Positions 21,202 to 30,771 are shown, counted from the stretch's first letter. The stretch: DNA of 64,000 nt from Liolophura sinensis (GCF_032854445.1 NC_088296.1:16049485-16113484); one strand, 5' to 3'. Numbers and translations: made by a program. The notes: a model not told the origin generated them from the letters alone.

Positions 21202-24200
21202 GTATATGTATATATATATATTGGGAAAACATTTCATTCTTAAAAGCAGTCGGTTACATACGGTGTTATTCCCTCTCAGAGACAGAGAGACAAAAAATAA
21301 AAAATAAAAAAAAGAATAGCTTAACCTCTACGCCTACGCTGTAATATTTGTGGTCTATCTATCTCTTTCTTGAATGAGCACAATTGCACAGGAACAGTGG
21401 AGTATTACAAACCGAAAGAGTACAGCACATACAATGACTTATTTTAGTATACTATGTTAACATCCCTGTTGTTTATTTGAATGATTTTATACCGTACTCA
21501 ATATTATTTCTCTTATACAACGATAAAAAAGTTTATGGGTGGAGGAAACATGAGTGCCGGGGGTGTAAGTGAACGCCATTTTGCAGGTATCTGACAAATT
21601 GACTTCCGGTCATGACTTTGATAATGAGCTGACGACATCTGGACACGAACCTCTGATGTCATTGGTCCTCGATAGCCCATGATAAAACTCAAAATTTCCA
21701 GGAAACAAATCAAGTGTCTATTACATCTTTAATGTAATTTTAGATGTATCACAACTGCCAAACAAACTAAAGGTTTTATGCGGTCCGGAATATTTTCAGA
21801 CTGAATAATTTAATACACGCATTGTTCGTCCGCAGGTTTAAAGCTCCTGAGAATCATCACTGACGTCATTACACCGCTGACGTCAATAACTAGCATCGTT
21901 TTGATAGGCATTCTGCTTTGGAAGCCGTGTGTTTTCTCAGAAACGGGTAAGAGAGAATTTGAAAAGACTAAAGCTATATATGCAGTATCCACAGCTTTGT
22001 AGTGTGAGTGTTCTTATAGATTTGAGTTTGCAAATTCGAGGTAACAGTCATAATATTTTTCCTTTTTTGATAACAAGCTATTATTTATTTTTTTATTTTC
22101 TCCACGTAAAATGGCATAACATTTACCCTAAACTGCGCTAATCTCACTTTAACATTTGCATTTTTTTCTTTAATATATAAAATAAGTAATTTTGTCACCA
22201 TGGAAATGCACAGTTGGTCTCGTAATTAACCACGGATAAACCTAATAGGTTCTTTCAAAAACAGTCAATTAAAAATCTGATATATTTAAGGTCAGGCGTA
22301 GAGAGTAACAGTAGAGGCATTTAGAGTATCCCATCACCATTTAGTGACTGTTGGACACTATTATGAAATCAGTCGACCTGAACCCTTCATTTCTACATGT
22401 ACTTAAATGCAAAGAAAGCACTAAAATAAAGTATTTATCAAAGGAAAGATAATTTATTATTATTTTCTTTTTTAGTTTTTTTTTCCAACCGACTAAATGC
22501 GTTTAAAACATTGGAGTCTATGGTGGTCTGTTGCGATCCTGGGGTATCAGTGACGTCAGAGCAATACTTTTGGTTTGAAAATGGTGCATTTGTTTAATGC
22601 ATTCATTACTCTACATGAAGATGCATTTTGAATGCTGAAATGTAGCAGTCTTTGTGTCAAGTGGCAAAAAGCTGAAATGACATCCCAGTTCACAATATGG
22701 TCGGAAAAGACCACAGTACAATCCAAAGTTTTAAGTGTATTTTACTATGTCGAAAAATATTCTAAAAAATTAATCAAGCTATTGTTCCAGGCAACATTTA
22801 ATGGTCTTTCATGTGACATTGTACTTCATCCTAGTGTGTTGTTTGCCTTCAAAACTTCTTGGGTACCGGTACATCTTTTGCAACTTGCGAGTGTGTAACC
22901 TTTATACACTTGGTAACATTAAGACGTCAGTGCGCAGGTCATGAGGCATTCCGCCAATCAGATTTTACTGTGTCCTGTGCCTTACTTTGCTTTACACCTT
23001 TTGAACATTCCACCCTAGGTATCGCGAGATTGTTTGATATTCTGCGAGAGTACATTTTAACACAGGGCAAAGTAAAATCTGATTGGCACGTTTAAGCTAT
23101 ATATACAATTCTCCAGACGATGATTAAATTAAAGTCGAAATACTGAGATCGTCAAAATAAATTATGAAGGGGATAGTGCAACGACTGGTTGACCCATATC
23201 AGTATGATGGCTCGGGCGGGGTGTATTACTTGCGTTCGGTAAGTCGTCTTAGTGATGCAGCACTAGATAAAAGAGCCGTGCAAAAATCCGTCCTGCAGCA
23301 AGGGGGCACATGACGTGCACTCGAAGAATTCCTTCGTCGTCATATGATTGAAAAATTGTTGAGTACGACGTTAAACCCCAAGCACTCACTCACTCACTCG
23401 AAATAAATTTCACGGGAGTTACTTTGCTTATTTAGTATGCCAAACTGTTTACTGGATCAACTAAATTTTGCTTTTATAACGTTTCCCCTTAAGTGTTGCA
23501 ATATTGTTTGATATTCGTCGTCATATGATTGAAAAATTGTTGAGTACGACGTTAAACCCCAAGCACTCCCTCACTCACTCGAAATAAATTTCACGGGAGT
23601 TACTTTGCTTATTTAGTATGCCAAACTGTTTACTGGATCAACTAAATTTTGCTTTTATAACGTTTCCCCTTAAGTGTTGCAATATTGTTTGATATTCTGT
23701 GAGATTACATTTTAACAAAATGGACCATAAAATGTGTCATTATCTTTACAGCTGGATCGATGGTTTACATCATTGGGATACTTTTTGGTGTGATTTCACT
23801 CCTGTCAACGATGTTTACGCTTTGCATACAGTATCAGCACTCTCTTCAATCTAAAGGTAACAAGCTATCTAGCCCTGGAGTCTCTCACCAATGCGGCCGC
23901 CGTGAGTTCAAATCATATTGGTTTCCTCTCCGGCCGTACGTGGGGATGACCGTGAGTTTCCCCTGGGTCTCGCCCGGTTTCCTCCCACCATATTGCTGGC
24001 CGCCGATGTATAAATGAAATATTTTTGAGTACGTCGTAAAACACCAATTAAATAAATAAATAATCTCATAAATAAATGTGTGGTGGAGTAGTGGATTGAG
24101 CGCCTGGATTGTAAACAGTAGATCTAGAGTTCAATCCCGAATGGAGTCATGATAATGCAAAAGTTTAACATCGATAATCTTGATATTATACCTCGCTTCA

Positions 24201-27200
24201 CGCTCAACTTTAGAAGAATGGGTCACCTACACTACAAAAAATAATGTGTTAAATTTAACAGAAAACCTCTTGGCTTAGTATTGCCAGAAAACATCCTGTC
24301 AGCGGAGCAAATTATTCTGTTAAATGTAAAGATTCTATTACACTTACAGTAACAGTTCACCTACATGTGCATGTATGTCACACAGTTCAAGAGTGGAGAA
24401 AGCCGGGATTACCCTAGGAAAAACAACCCGCTTCACCATGTATCTCCACGTCCTTCTCCCTCCCTTCCTCTGAAAAAAAGACGCAAAACTACAGTGGGTC
24501 TTTGAGTGGGAGATAGCACGGTAAATGTCATGACAGCAAAACATTTTGTTTTTGTATTTAGACTAGTGGCTTGTAATCAGCTGCAACTAACATCGCTGTA
24601 TTTCATTAACTCTCTGCTTAAGCTATGTTACTCTCTACGCCTGAGCTTAGGTAGTGTGTACGTTCCTACGCTTTAAGCATATACATGAGCTAAAGTTACA
24701 AGACTTGTACGACGGCAGCCAGCATTAAGGAGGGTGGAAACCGGGCAGAGCCTGGGGGAAACCCACGACCATCTGCAGGTTGCTGTCAGACCTCCCCACG
24801 TACGAACGAAGAGAAAGCCAGCATGAGCTGGACTTGAACTCACAGCGACCGAATTGGTGAGACTCCTGGGTCATTGCGTGGTGATGGCGTGATAGCTCTC
24901 TCGGCCACGGAGGCCTCCCCCCCCCTCCCCCCTTGCATAAAAGTAAACTGCGGATGGGACATTTTTCAATACCTGTATACATTTAGCCCAGTGTTATGTT
25001 TTTCCTTAACGGGCGGTGTACCTTGTCAAAACACGAGAAAATCAAAACATGTTATTTAGGAGAGACACCTGTGTACACAATTGGAAAGTTTTGCACTGGA
25101 ATGAAGTTCTGGAGAATGCATTGATTTGATGGCACTGTCGGGTAATATTGACTTGTGTCATGCATAGATAGGTATGCAATTATATGAATATCGTTTTGTA
25201 TATATGGTTTTGTTTATCAACGCCATACGTGAGATGCTGTAGTGCTTCGTGGCTTTATATTAGGTGTGTTTTTCGTCTGTTATTTATATACTAATGTCTC
25301 ACACTGCTTTCACCTGAAATTTGGAATATTTCGTCGCTTTTTGTCTTCGTTCTAATGTTTTTGCACGCACTGCACTTCATGTCATCAACTTCCTATTCTT
25401 TTGCATGACCATGTAATTTCATAATAATGTGTTGAATTCTCTTACCCTGGAGGGGGGACCTCCGTGGCTCAGTGGCTCAGTTGGTTAGCACGCTAGCACA
25501 GTGTAATGACCCAGGAGTCTCACGCTGTGAGTTCAAGTCCAGGCTCATGCTGGCTTCTTTTCCGGGCCGTACGTGGGAGGGTCTGCCAGCAACCTGCGGA
25601 TGGTCGTGGGTTTCCCCCGGGCTCTACCCGGTTTCCACCCACCATAATGCTGGCCGCCGTCGAATAAATGAAATATTCTTGAGTAAGGCGTAAAAGACAA
25701 ATCAAATAAATAGATCTTACCCTGGACTCCAGTGTATTGTATTCTAACGACATATGTTTTCAGCGCACAATGGCGAGTTGGGTCCCACCATTGTTCTCTT
25801 GTTATGCATCATAAAAATACCACAACAAAAGGAGTCAAAATAGAGCAGCGACAACAGTGTGGCAGCTGGCAAATTATTACACGTAACGGTGAATTACGGC
25901 CTCTTGTCGATTTACCCGAGTTTTATTCTAACCTCCCATACTGACCCGGATAGCAGAGTTGGTAGTGAGCCCGATTCGGGAGCGGTAGATCCTGGGTCGA
26001 GTCACACCTAAGAATTTAAAAGAGGAAGTTGTAATTTCCTCGCTTGGCTCTCAGCATGAAGGGGATAGTGCAACGACTGATTGACCCGTATCAGTATAAT
26101 GGCTCGGGCCGGACGGCTTACTTGCCTTTAGTAAGGCATCTTAGTGAAGCAGCACTAGATAAAAGAGCGATGGAAATGCGTCCTGCAACAAGGAGGCACA
26201 TCACATACATCATAAAGGAGGCACATCAAAGACATCATAAAGGAGGCGCATCACATACATCATAACGGAGGCGCATCACATACATCCTAAGGATTCCTTT
26301 GTCGTCGTATGACTGAAAAATTGTTGACCACCCCCACGCACTCACTCACCCGAACCGTTCCTGTAAATACATATATACAAAATATTATAAAATACGTAAC
26401 AAATTATCCCCCACCCCCTCTCTAGCACCATGACTTAAGCAGAATTAGGTGAAAAAAGATCAGCAGTGATGTTAATTGCAATATATTTGACGTCAATGGT
26501 CGAGAATGACTCAGAATGCTGTGTTGTCATCACATTTAACACACAACAACATTAAAAAAACTGCAAACTGACCAGGCCTCGGTGATGTTTAGTCTACAAG
26601 CTGGGGTCAGGCCTCGGAGATGTTAACGTACAATCTACCTGTTTAATCAATGTGTCAACCTTTACTGCATGTTACTTGTATCCCACAAACGAAAATACTG
26701 GTCGATATGGTGTCAGTTTATAATAGGAACGATTGAGGTTTCATGTCGAATGTCCTCAGCATAGGGTTTCCGTGAATATGACGACAATGACAAGACCGTG
26801 CTTCTAACCGTAAAAGAAAACATTATCTTCAAATAGTCAGGTGCTTGAGATGGCGTCTCCAGGCTGAATACTGGCCTATCGAAGTTTGGTCAGGGGGTCA
26901 ATATTACTCCAACTCTGTTCAATTCTTGTGTAGGCTAATGGGAATCCGGGAGTGAATTATATTATCTGATATAAAACACTTTTACATAATCAGCCTATTA
27001 ACTTTAAGAATATGAAAATAGCGATATTAACCAGTTTGTCAGGCATTACAGTTATCAAGAAACAGACTGGTTAATATCGCTATTTTCAGGCATTTACAGT
27101 TATCAAGAAACAGACTGGTTAATATCGCTATTTTCAGGCATTACAGTTATCAAGAAACAGACTGGTTAATATCACTATTTTCAGGCATTACAGTTATCAA

Positions 27201-30200
27201 GAAACAGACTGGTTAATATCGCTATTTTCAGGCATTACAGTTATCAAGGAACAGACTGGTTAATATCACTATTTTCAGGCATTACAGTTATCAAGAAACA
27301 GACTGGTTAATATCGCTATTTTCTGGCATTACAGTTATCAAGAAACAGACTGGTTAATATCTCTATTTTCAGGCATTACAGTTATCATGAAACAGGCTGG
27401 TTAATATCGCTATTTTCAGGCATTACAGTTATCAAGAAACAGGCTCTAATCCAGCTAAACAATTAAACAGTTAAACAGTCAGATCATCTCACAAATATGC
27501 GAACCGCATGCGCTGTCAAGCAATAGGTTAATCATGCAATCATGCTCTATCTCTTGATTAAATAAACTATCCTGTACTATATAGTAACTAATCAAGCAAT
27601 CAGAAAATAAATGAATGAATAAATCAATCAGCTAATCTAAAAATTAATGGTGTTGTTTTCTCAGCTATTTACAGTTTGTCTGTACCGATCAGCGTGTCAC
27701 AGGAGTCCACTCGCCTAGGTAAGTGTACTGGGCGGATCAACGAATCAACTGGCTTACGTAAGTGTTCAAAGAGTATCTACGGCTTCTTTATGCCGATCAA
27801 CGTGTCACGGGGGTCCACTCGCTTACGTAAGTGTTCAAGGAATATCTGGAGCTTGTTTATGCCGATCAGCGTGTCACAGGAGTCCACTCGCCTAGGTAAG
27901 TGTACTGGGCGGATCAACTGGCTTACGTAAGTGTTCAAAGAGTATCTATGGCTTCTTTATGCCGATCAACGTGTCACGGGGTCCACTCGCTTACGTAAGT
28001 GTTCAAAGAATATCTGGAGCTTGTTTATGCCGATCAGCGTGTCACGGGGGTCCACTCGCTTACGTAAGCGTTCAAGGAGTATCTACGGCTTGTTTGTATC
28101 GATCAGCCTGTCACGGGCGTCCACTCGCTTACGTAAGTATACGGGACGTAGCTACGGCTTGTCTACACTGTCACTCGCGTAGGTAAAATTTCGAGAAGTA
28201 TTGTGAAGGCCCAATAGAGGCTCTATCATCTGCCGCTGTCGAAGACTTGGAACAAAGTCAAACGGCTCATGCTGACTTCCTCTCCGATCGTGCGTGGAAG
28301 GTCTTGCAGCAACCTGCGGATGGTCGTGGGTTTCCCCTGGGCTCTGCCCGGTTTCCTTCCACCATAATTCTTACAATATTCTTGAGTACGTTGTAAAGCA
28401 AGAATCAAATCAAACGAATCATTTTGCCACATAGTATCATGAAACGTGTTTAAGGGGTTTAACACCTGGCGTTCGTTTAACGAAGCAATCGCAACACTGA
28501 CTAACCCCCTGTGACGCAGAATCGGGGCAGCTTGGTAAAACAGTCTCCTTATATTTTCACTACTCGCGGCCATCGTGACGTCCATGGCAACGTATATGGA
28601 GGGCATACGTCACAATGGTACAGCACGTAGATGAGCCTGACGTGACTTTATTTGTTGATTATTTTATTTATTTGATTGATGTTTTACACCGTACTCAGAA
28701 TATTTCACTTATAGGACGGCAGCCAGCATTACGGTGAGGGGAAGCAACACAGAGCCCGAGGGAAACCTAAGACCATCCGCAGGTTGCTGGAAAACCTTCC
28801 CACGTACGGCCGAAGAGGAAACAAGCACAAGTAGGTGGGAGGTTCCTGGGTCATTGCGCTCCACTGGCGGACGACTTCATAGAACAAATCCAATTACATT
28901 CAGACCTTCCTAAACCTTTTCAGCTAACTTCTTTTAGAAATAAATAAAATTAATAAAAAACTGATTCTTCATATTTTACCTGATTTTCTATTCATAAATT
29001 GTAGAAGAGATCCAGGAGAATGAATCTGACTTCCCGCGAATTTGGAGACCACCACTTTATGAGGAGGGACATCGACTGCAGCGTAAGTTGGGGACAATGG
29101 GGATGCGGGGTAAGGGCTGGGTGGCCCTTGTGCACAAGGGCGAACCGCGAAACTGACGTTTTATCAGTTTCCCCACAAAATGTGATAACACAATATGCTT
29201 ATATAAAAACTGTAAAAGCCACAGGCCTAAATTCATGTTTAAACGCGCAGTAAATATGGTAAAATCTTACAGAATATACTTGTATCCACAGGTCAGACAG
29301 AGTTCTTGATGTCCACCTCGGTCAGATATCACGAGCCCTTTGTTCGGACACAGTGTTCTAAGACCGCTCTGGAGCTGTTAGCCACGGAGGGGAGCGTCCT
29401 GATCACCGGAAACCATGGCGACGGGAAAAGTGCTCTTGGGGTACATCTTCTCAGGCAATGCAGGGAGGATGGGTTCCGAGTGTATTTTATAGATTCCCCG
29501 GGAGAGTGGAAACGCTGTTGGGAGCCAGGTAGAAAACAAGCCTTTCTCATGGACGACTGCATTGGGCGTCATGGTCTAAACTTTAAAATGGCGGAAGAAT
29601 GGTCCCGCGGGCTGGATATGCTGAAAGTATCATTGACGACTAGCAGACATATTTTCGTATCTTCTAGTGTGGTGTTCAGAAGTTTTTGCGAAACTTTCTG
29701 TTGCTACGATGAAAACATTTTCGGACAAATTTTCAATATGAGATCGGAAGAGAACCTCTTTTCGGGCGCCGAAAAACGGGAGATCATCGTGGCGATTTGC
29801 GAAAGAGCCGAGGTGCACGTGACTTACGACACGGTTTCGACTGTCATCAGTCATGACGACTCCATGATTGGTTTTCCTGACTTTCGTCGATGTTTTTCTC
29901 GTGCCAAAAGAAGAAATCCCTTTGAATATTTCCATCACTACGGAAATATAATAAACGAATTGATGATTCTTCAAAACTCAACCGACCCTAACATGCGAGC
30001 AGTCTACGCTTTACTTTACCTAGTCACTTTGTACGACGGAGAACTATCGGCTGATTTGCTGGAATCGTCGGAGGACGATGATGAATTTTCCAAACGGGCT
30101 ACGAGTGCCCTGACGTCATGTGACCTTCCGGAAGTAAACCCTCTGCGGATTCTGAGGAAGGCCAAGCGATTGTCTGTTGGTGTGATGTTGTTAGTCAATC

Positions 30201-30295
30201 TGGAAAGAGACAGCCTCGTTTTCACCCATACCTCTACTCTCCAGGCAATGCGTTCATTCGTGAGCAGTAATGAAATAAACAAAGATTATCATTAA
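18449..30295 (+). CDS. Ig-transmembrane-STAND NTPase receptor-like gene (5' exon missing)
   Basis: Exons: 18449-18790 (V-set Ig), 20952-21074, 21836-21946 and 23752-23856 (each hydrophobic), 29005-29082 (linker), 29292-30295 (terminal, P-loop NTPase). Every internal exon begins in phase 1 and ends in phase 1, so any subset can be joined in frame. Read directly: Ig cysteines and DTGNYTC, three membrane-type segments, Walker A GNHGDGKS and Walker B AFLMDD. From family knowledge: the NTPase resembles the nSTAND3 class, nucleotide-driven signalling switches expanded in invertebrates. Inferred: a surface receptor with Ig outside and NTPase in the cytoplasm, plausibly immune. Two of the membrane exons are copied at 54.6 and 56.2 kb. 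The joining of these exons is not proven by transcripts; they could be two adjacent genes. Confidence 0.65.
18791..20255. other. Intron, nothing recognised
   Basis: A/T-rich, with a run of A at about 19289-19304. No second Ig exon was seen. Confidence 0.45.
20256..20610 (+). repeat. Decayed tandem copies of the next exon's acceptor region
   Basis: Blocks like TTCAGTGTTAAAATCGTTAG, then TTTGTAATTTTA-G-GCTGTTAC, recur near 20256, 20350, 20455 and 20560. The true acceptor at 20940-20960 reads CAATTTTAGATTGTTACAAG. The repeats look like old tandem copies of the intron end and exon start. Confidence 0.55.
20712..20935 (+). mobile_element. SINE-A
   Basis: AATGACCGAGGAGCCTCTCA, GCTCATACTGGCTTCCTCTC, GTCTGTCAGAAACCTGCG and the tail TTCTTGAGTAAACATAAATCC. 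Confidence 0.85.
20952..21074 (+). CDS. Hydrophobic exon 1 (putative transmembrane)
   Basis: The acceptor CAATTTTAG ends at 20951 and the donor GTAACT starts at 21075. It is 123 bases, phase 1-1. The product is CYKADRNS, then LIIIVVLDGMVVLVFVLYQL (membrane segment with one Asp), then CNSRHPYLRQIK (basic, cytoplasm-like). The basic flank after the segment fits type I orientation with Ig outside. Confidence 0.6.
21077..21265. repeat. Palindrome with (TA)n core
   Basis: The left arm AACTGACTGCTTTTAAAAAT at about 21083-21102 is matched in inverted form by ATTCTTAAAAGCAGTCGGTT at about 21236-21255. Between them lies a (TA)n tract of about 100 bp. It can form a cruciform and sits at the left edge of the duplicated segment. 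Confidence 0.8.
21470..21690 (-). mobile_element. SINE (SINE-A-like tail, divergent body)
   Basis: TTTATTTGAATGATTTTATACCGT opens it like an antisense SINE-A tail. GAGCTGACGACATCTGGACA then GAACCTCTGATG resembles an antisense B-box region. It is duplicated at 54.27 kb. Confidence 0.5.
21836..21946 (+). CDS. Hydrophobic exon 2 (putative transmembrane)
   Basis: The acceptor CGTCCGCAG ends at 21835 and the donor GTAAGA starts at 21947. It is 111 bases, phase 1-1. The product is LKLLRIITDVITPLTS, then ITSIVLIGILLW (hydrophobic), then KPCVFSET. The copy at 54632-54743 has one extra base and is broken. Confidence 0.55.
23164..23398 (+). mobile_element. SINE-B, 5'-truncated
   Basis: ATGAAGGGGATAGTGCAACG, then TCAGTATGATGGCTCGGGCG, tail CGACGTTAAACCCCAAGC and (ACTC)n. 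Confidence 0.9.
23335..23696 (+). repeat. 181-bp tandem duplication
   Basis: 23335-23515 and 23516-23696 are almost identical. Both start CGTCGTCATATGATTG and end TTGTTTGATATT. Unit 2 of the segmental duplication has a single copy, so this arose after the segments separated, or collapsed in unit 2. Confidence 0.93.
23752..23856 (+). CDS. Hydrophobic exon 3 (putative transmembrane)
   Basis: The acceptor ATCTTTACAG ends at 23751 and the donor GTAACA starts at 23857. It is 105 bases, phase 1-1. The product is GSMVYIIGILFGVISLLSTM, then FTLCIQYQHSLQSK. The 18-20 residue hydrophobic stretch is a good membrane helix. It is duplicated intact at 56229-56333. A SINE-A begins right after the donor. 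Confidence 0.6.
23857..24062 (+). mobile_element. SINE-A
   Basis: GGAGTCTCTCACCAATGCGG, CTCTCCGGCCGTACGTGGGG, tail ATATTTTTGAGTACGTCG and (AAAT)n. It lies directly after the donor of exon 3. Confidence 0.88.
24068..24140 (+). mobile_element. tRNA-like SINE head
   Basis: TGGTGGAGTAGTGGATTGAG resembles an A box and GAGTTCAATCCCGAATGG a B box, about 50 bases apart. It is not a foldable full tRNA with a clear acceptor stem. Confidence 0.5.
24228..24351. mobile_element. MITE-1, right part missing
   Basis: It matches the left half of the intact copy at 56708-56940, then stops. Confidence 0.7.
24714..24920 (-). mobile_element. SINE-A
   Basis: CGGCAGCCAGCATTAAGGAG, CAGAGCCTGGGGGAAACCC, TGAGCTGGACTTGAACTC, ending in CTCGGCCACGGAGGC. 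The segmental copy at about 58.19 kb reads across this place without it. Confidence 0.9.
25441..25726 (+). mobile_element. SINE-A, full length with target-site duplication
   Basis: The 11-bp direct repeat CTTACCCTGGA lies at 25441-25451 and 25716-25726. The head is CCTCCGTGGCTCAGTGGCTC (with an internal 10-bp duplication), and the tail ends CAAATCAAATAAATAG. The paralogous site near 58990 has one CTTACTCTGGACTCC and no insert. Confidence 0.96.
25942..26352 (+). mobile_element. SINE-B, near full length
   Basis: The head is CCCGGATAGCAGAGTTGGTA with GGGTCGAGTCACACC, the body TCAGCATGAAGGGGATAG, and the tail CACTCACTCACCC. An extra 24-bp unit with GGAGGCGCATCACATACATC is repeated near 26200-26285. 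The paralogous site (about 59222) lacks the element. Confidence 0.92.
26570..26628 (+). repeat. 35-bp minisatellite, pre-expansion state
   Basis: Fewer than two units of the CTCGGGGATGTTTAGTCTAC type. The same place in unit 2 has about 40 units. Confidence 0.8.
27012..27446. repeat. 47-bp minisatellite, nine units
   Basis: The unit begins GGCATTACAGTTATCAAGAA and ends CTGGTTAATATCGCTATTTTCA. It is preceded by an inverted copy of the unit end (TGAAAATAGCGATATTAACC at 27013). Unit 2 has only three units. Confidence 0.95.
27676..28190 (+). repeat. 69-bp satellite with splice-donor-like motif
   Basis: About seven units contain TCCACTCGCTTACGTAAGTG, then TATCTACGGCTTGTTTATGC and GATCAGCGTGTCACGGGG. 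The unit length is a multiple of three, so long frames stay open, but they end at indels and have no domain. It is repeated at 61680-62140. Confidence 0.88.
28264..28420 (+). mobile_element. SINE-A, 3' part
   Basis: GGCTCATGCTGACTTCCTC, CCTGCGGATGGTCGTGGG, tail TTCTTGAGTACGTTG. It starts exactly where unit 1 and unit 2 diverge. Confidence 0.8.
28425..28606 (-). pseudogene. Short minus-strand coding-like fragment, unknown
   Basis: ATG at 28604-28606. The frame reads MAASSENIRRLFYQAAPILR and continues RQVLNPLNTFHDTMW before running into SINE sequence. It has ordinary protein-like composition but no family I can name. It lies in an intron of the Ig-NTPase gene on the other strand, so a retrocopy fragment or a chance frame are both possible. 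Confidence 0.25.
28668..28865 (-). mobile_element. SINE-A
   Basis: TTATTTGATTGATGTTTTAC, GCAGCCAGCATTACGGTG, CATCCGCAGGTTGCTGG and ACGTACGGCCGAAGAGG. Confidence 0.88.
29005..29082 (+). CDS. Linker exon before the NTPase
   Basis: The acceptor AAATTGTAG ends at 29004 and the donor GTAAGT starts at 29083. It is 78 bases, phase 1-1. The product is EIQENESDFPRIWRPPLYEE, then GHRLQ. It is polar and juxtamembrane-like, and the frame joins correctly to the terminal exon. Confidence 0.65.
29292..30295 (+). CDS. STAND-class P-loop NTPase terminal exon (nSTAND3-like)
   Basis: The acceptor TATCCACAG ends at 29291 and the TAA is at 30293-30295. Of about 333 residues, the N-terminal FVRTQCSKTALELL is the typical lead-in of nSTAND3 domains. 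Walker A GNHGDGKS follows about 30 residues later, then Walker B AFLMDD, then a sensor-1-like LTTSRHIFVSSS. The C-terminal SLVFTHTSTLQAMRSF resembles the F-x-H motif that closes the winged-helix part of this family. No repeat sensor domain follows; the protein ends about 12 residues later. Such NTPases act as nucleotide-controlled switches. It has a single long exon and the strongest coding signal of the window after SECISBP2. Confidence 0.88.
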
Positions 30296-30536
30296 GCTCT
30301 ATTCGATAATGAGCTTTTAAAGCACTTGCAATTGCTTGGTAAATGCGAGACGTGAACTACGCGAAAGATTTTGAAACATGTGGGTTCTCTAAATAGATTA
30401 ATGCATGGATGGATCGGTTTTAAAATATATGGGTGACTGGTTAATCTTGTTGCATGGCAGATGCTGGTCAGAATCTGGAAAAAAAAACAGCGCCTTTGGG
30501 TAGGTAAGTGGGACGAATATTAGCTTAAGGCCGCAT

Positions 30537-30542
30537 AATAAA
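30537..30542 (+). terminator. Candidate poly(A) signal
   Basis: AATAAA lies 242 bases after the NTPase stop codon. Confidence 0.45.
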
Positions 30543-30771
30543 TGGATGAGCTGATTTAGAAATTCTTACTTAGTTGGTTTGATTGACTGATTGATTTGAT
30601 TAAGATTGACACCGAGTTCAAGTATATTTCCTCCAAACGACAAGAGTCAAGTGTAAAGGTAACCAAAATATATTTCTGAGGGTGAAACAAAGGTGAAAAT
30701 ACATTGTTGTTAAGGGATGTCAAGGCTATAACATTGATTTTTATTGTAAGTTACCTGTACACTTTAAAATC

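Larger units (their letters stand above)
21200..28265 (+). repeat. Segmental duplication, unit 1
   Basis: It is colinear with 53.82-62.22 kb, often at well over 90% identity by eye. The right edge is sharp: both copies share GACTTGGAACAAAGTCAAAC then diverge at 28265/62221. The left edge lies in the (TA)n palindrome. Unit 1 alone carries the SINEs at 24.71, 25.44 and 25.94 kb and about 125 bp at 22735-22860. Confidence 0.93.

Noticed and set aside
22632-22898. ORF shared in part with 55424-55663
   Set aside because: Conserved only because of the segmental duplication; the reading frame is interrupted differently in the two copies.
23760-24017. 85-codon ORF as a complete small membrane protein
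   Set aside because: Its first third is membrane exon 3 with a good acceptor and donor; the rest is SINE-A sequence read through the intron. The exon interpretation is better.
28226-28606. Full 126-codon minus-strand ORF as one gene
   Set aside because: The second half is translated SINE-A. Only the first 55 codons are considered.
29329-30282. Minus-strand ORFs over the NTPase exon
   Set aside because: They are shadows of the 329-codon plus-strand frame, which carries Walker motifs.
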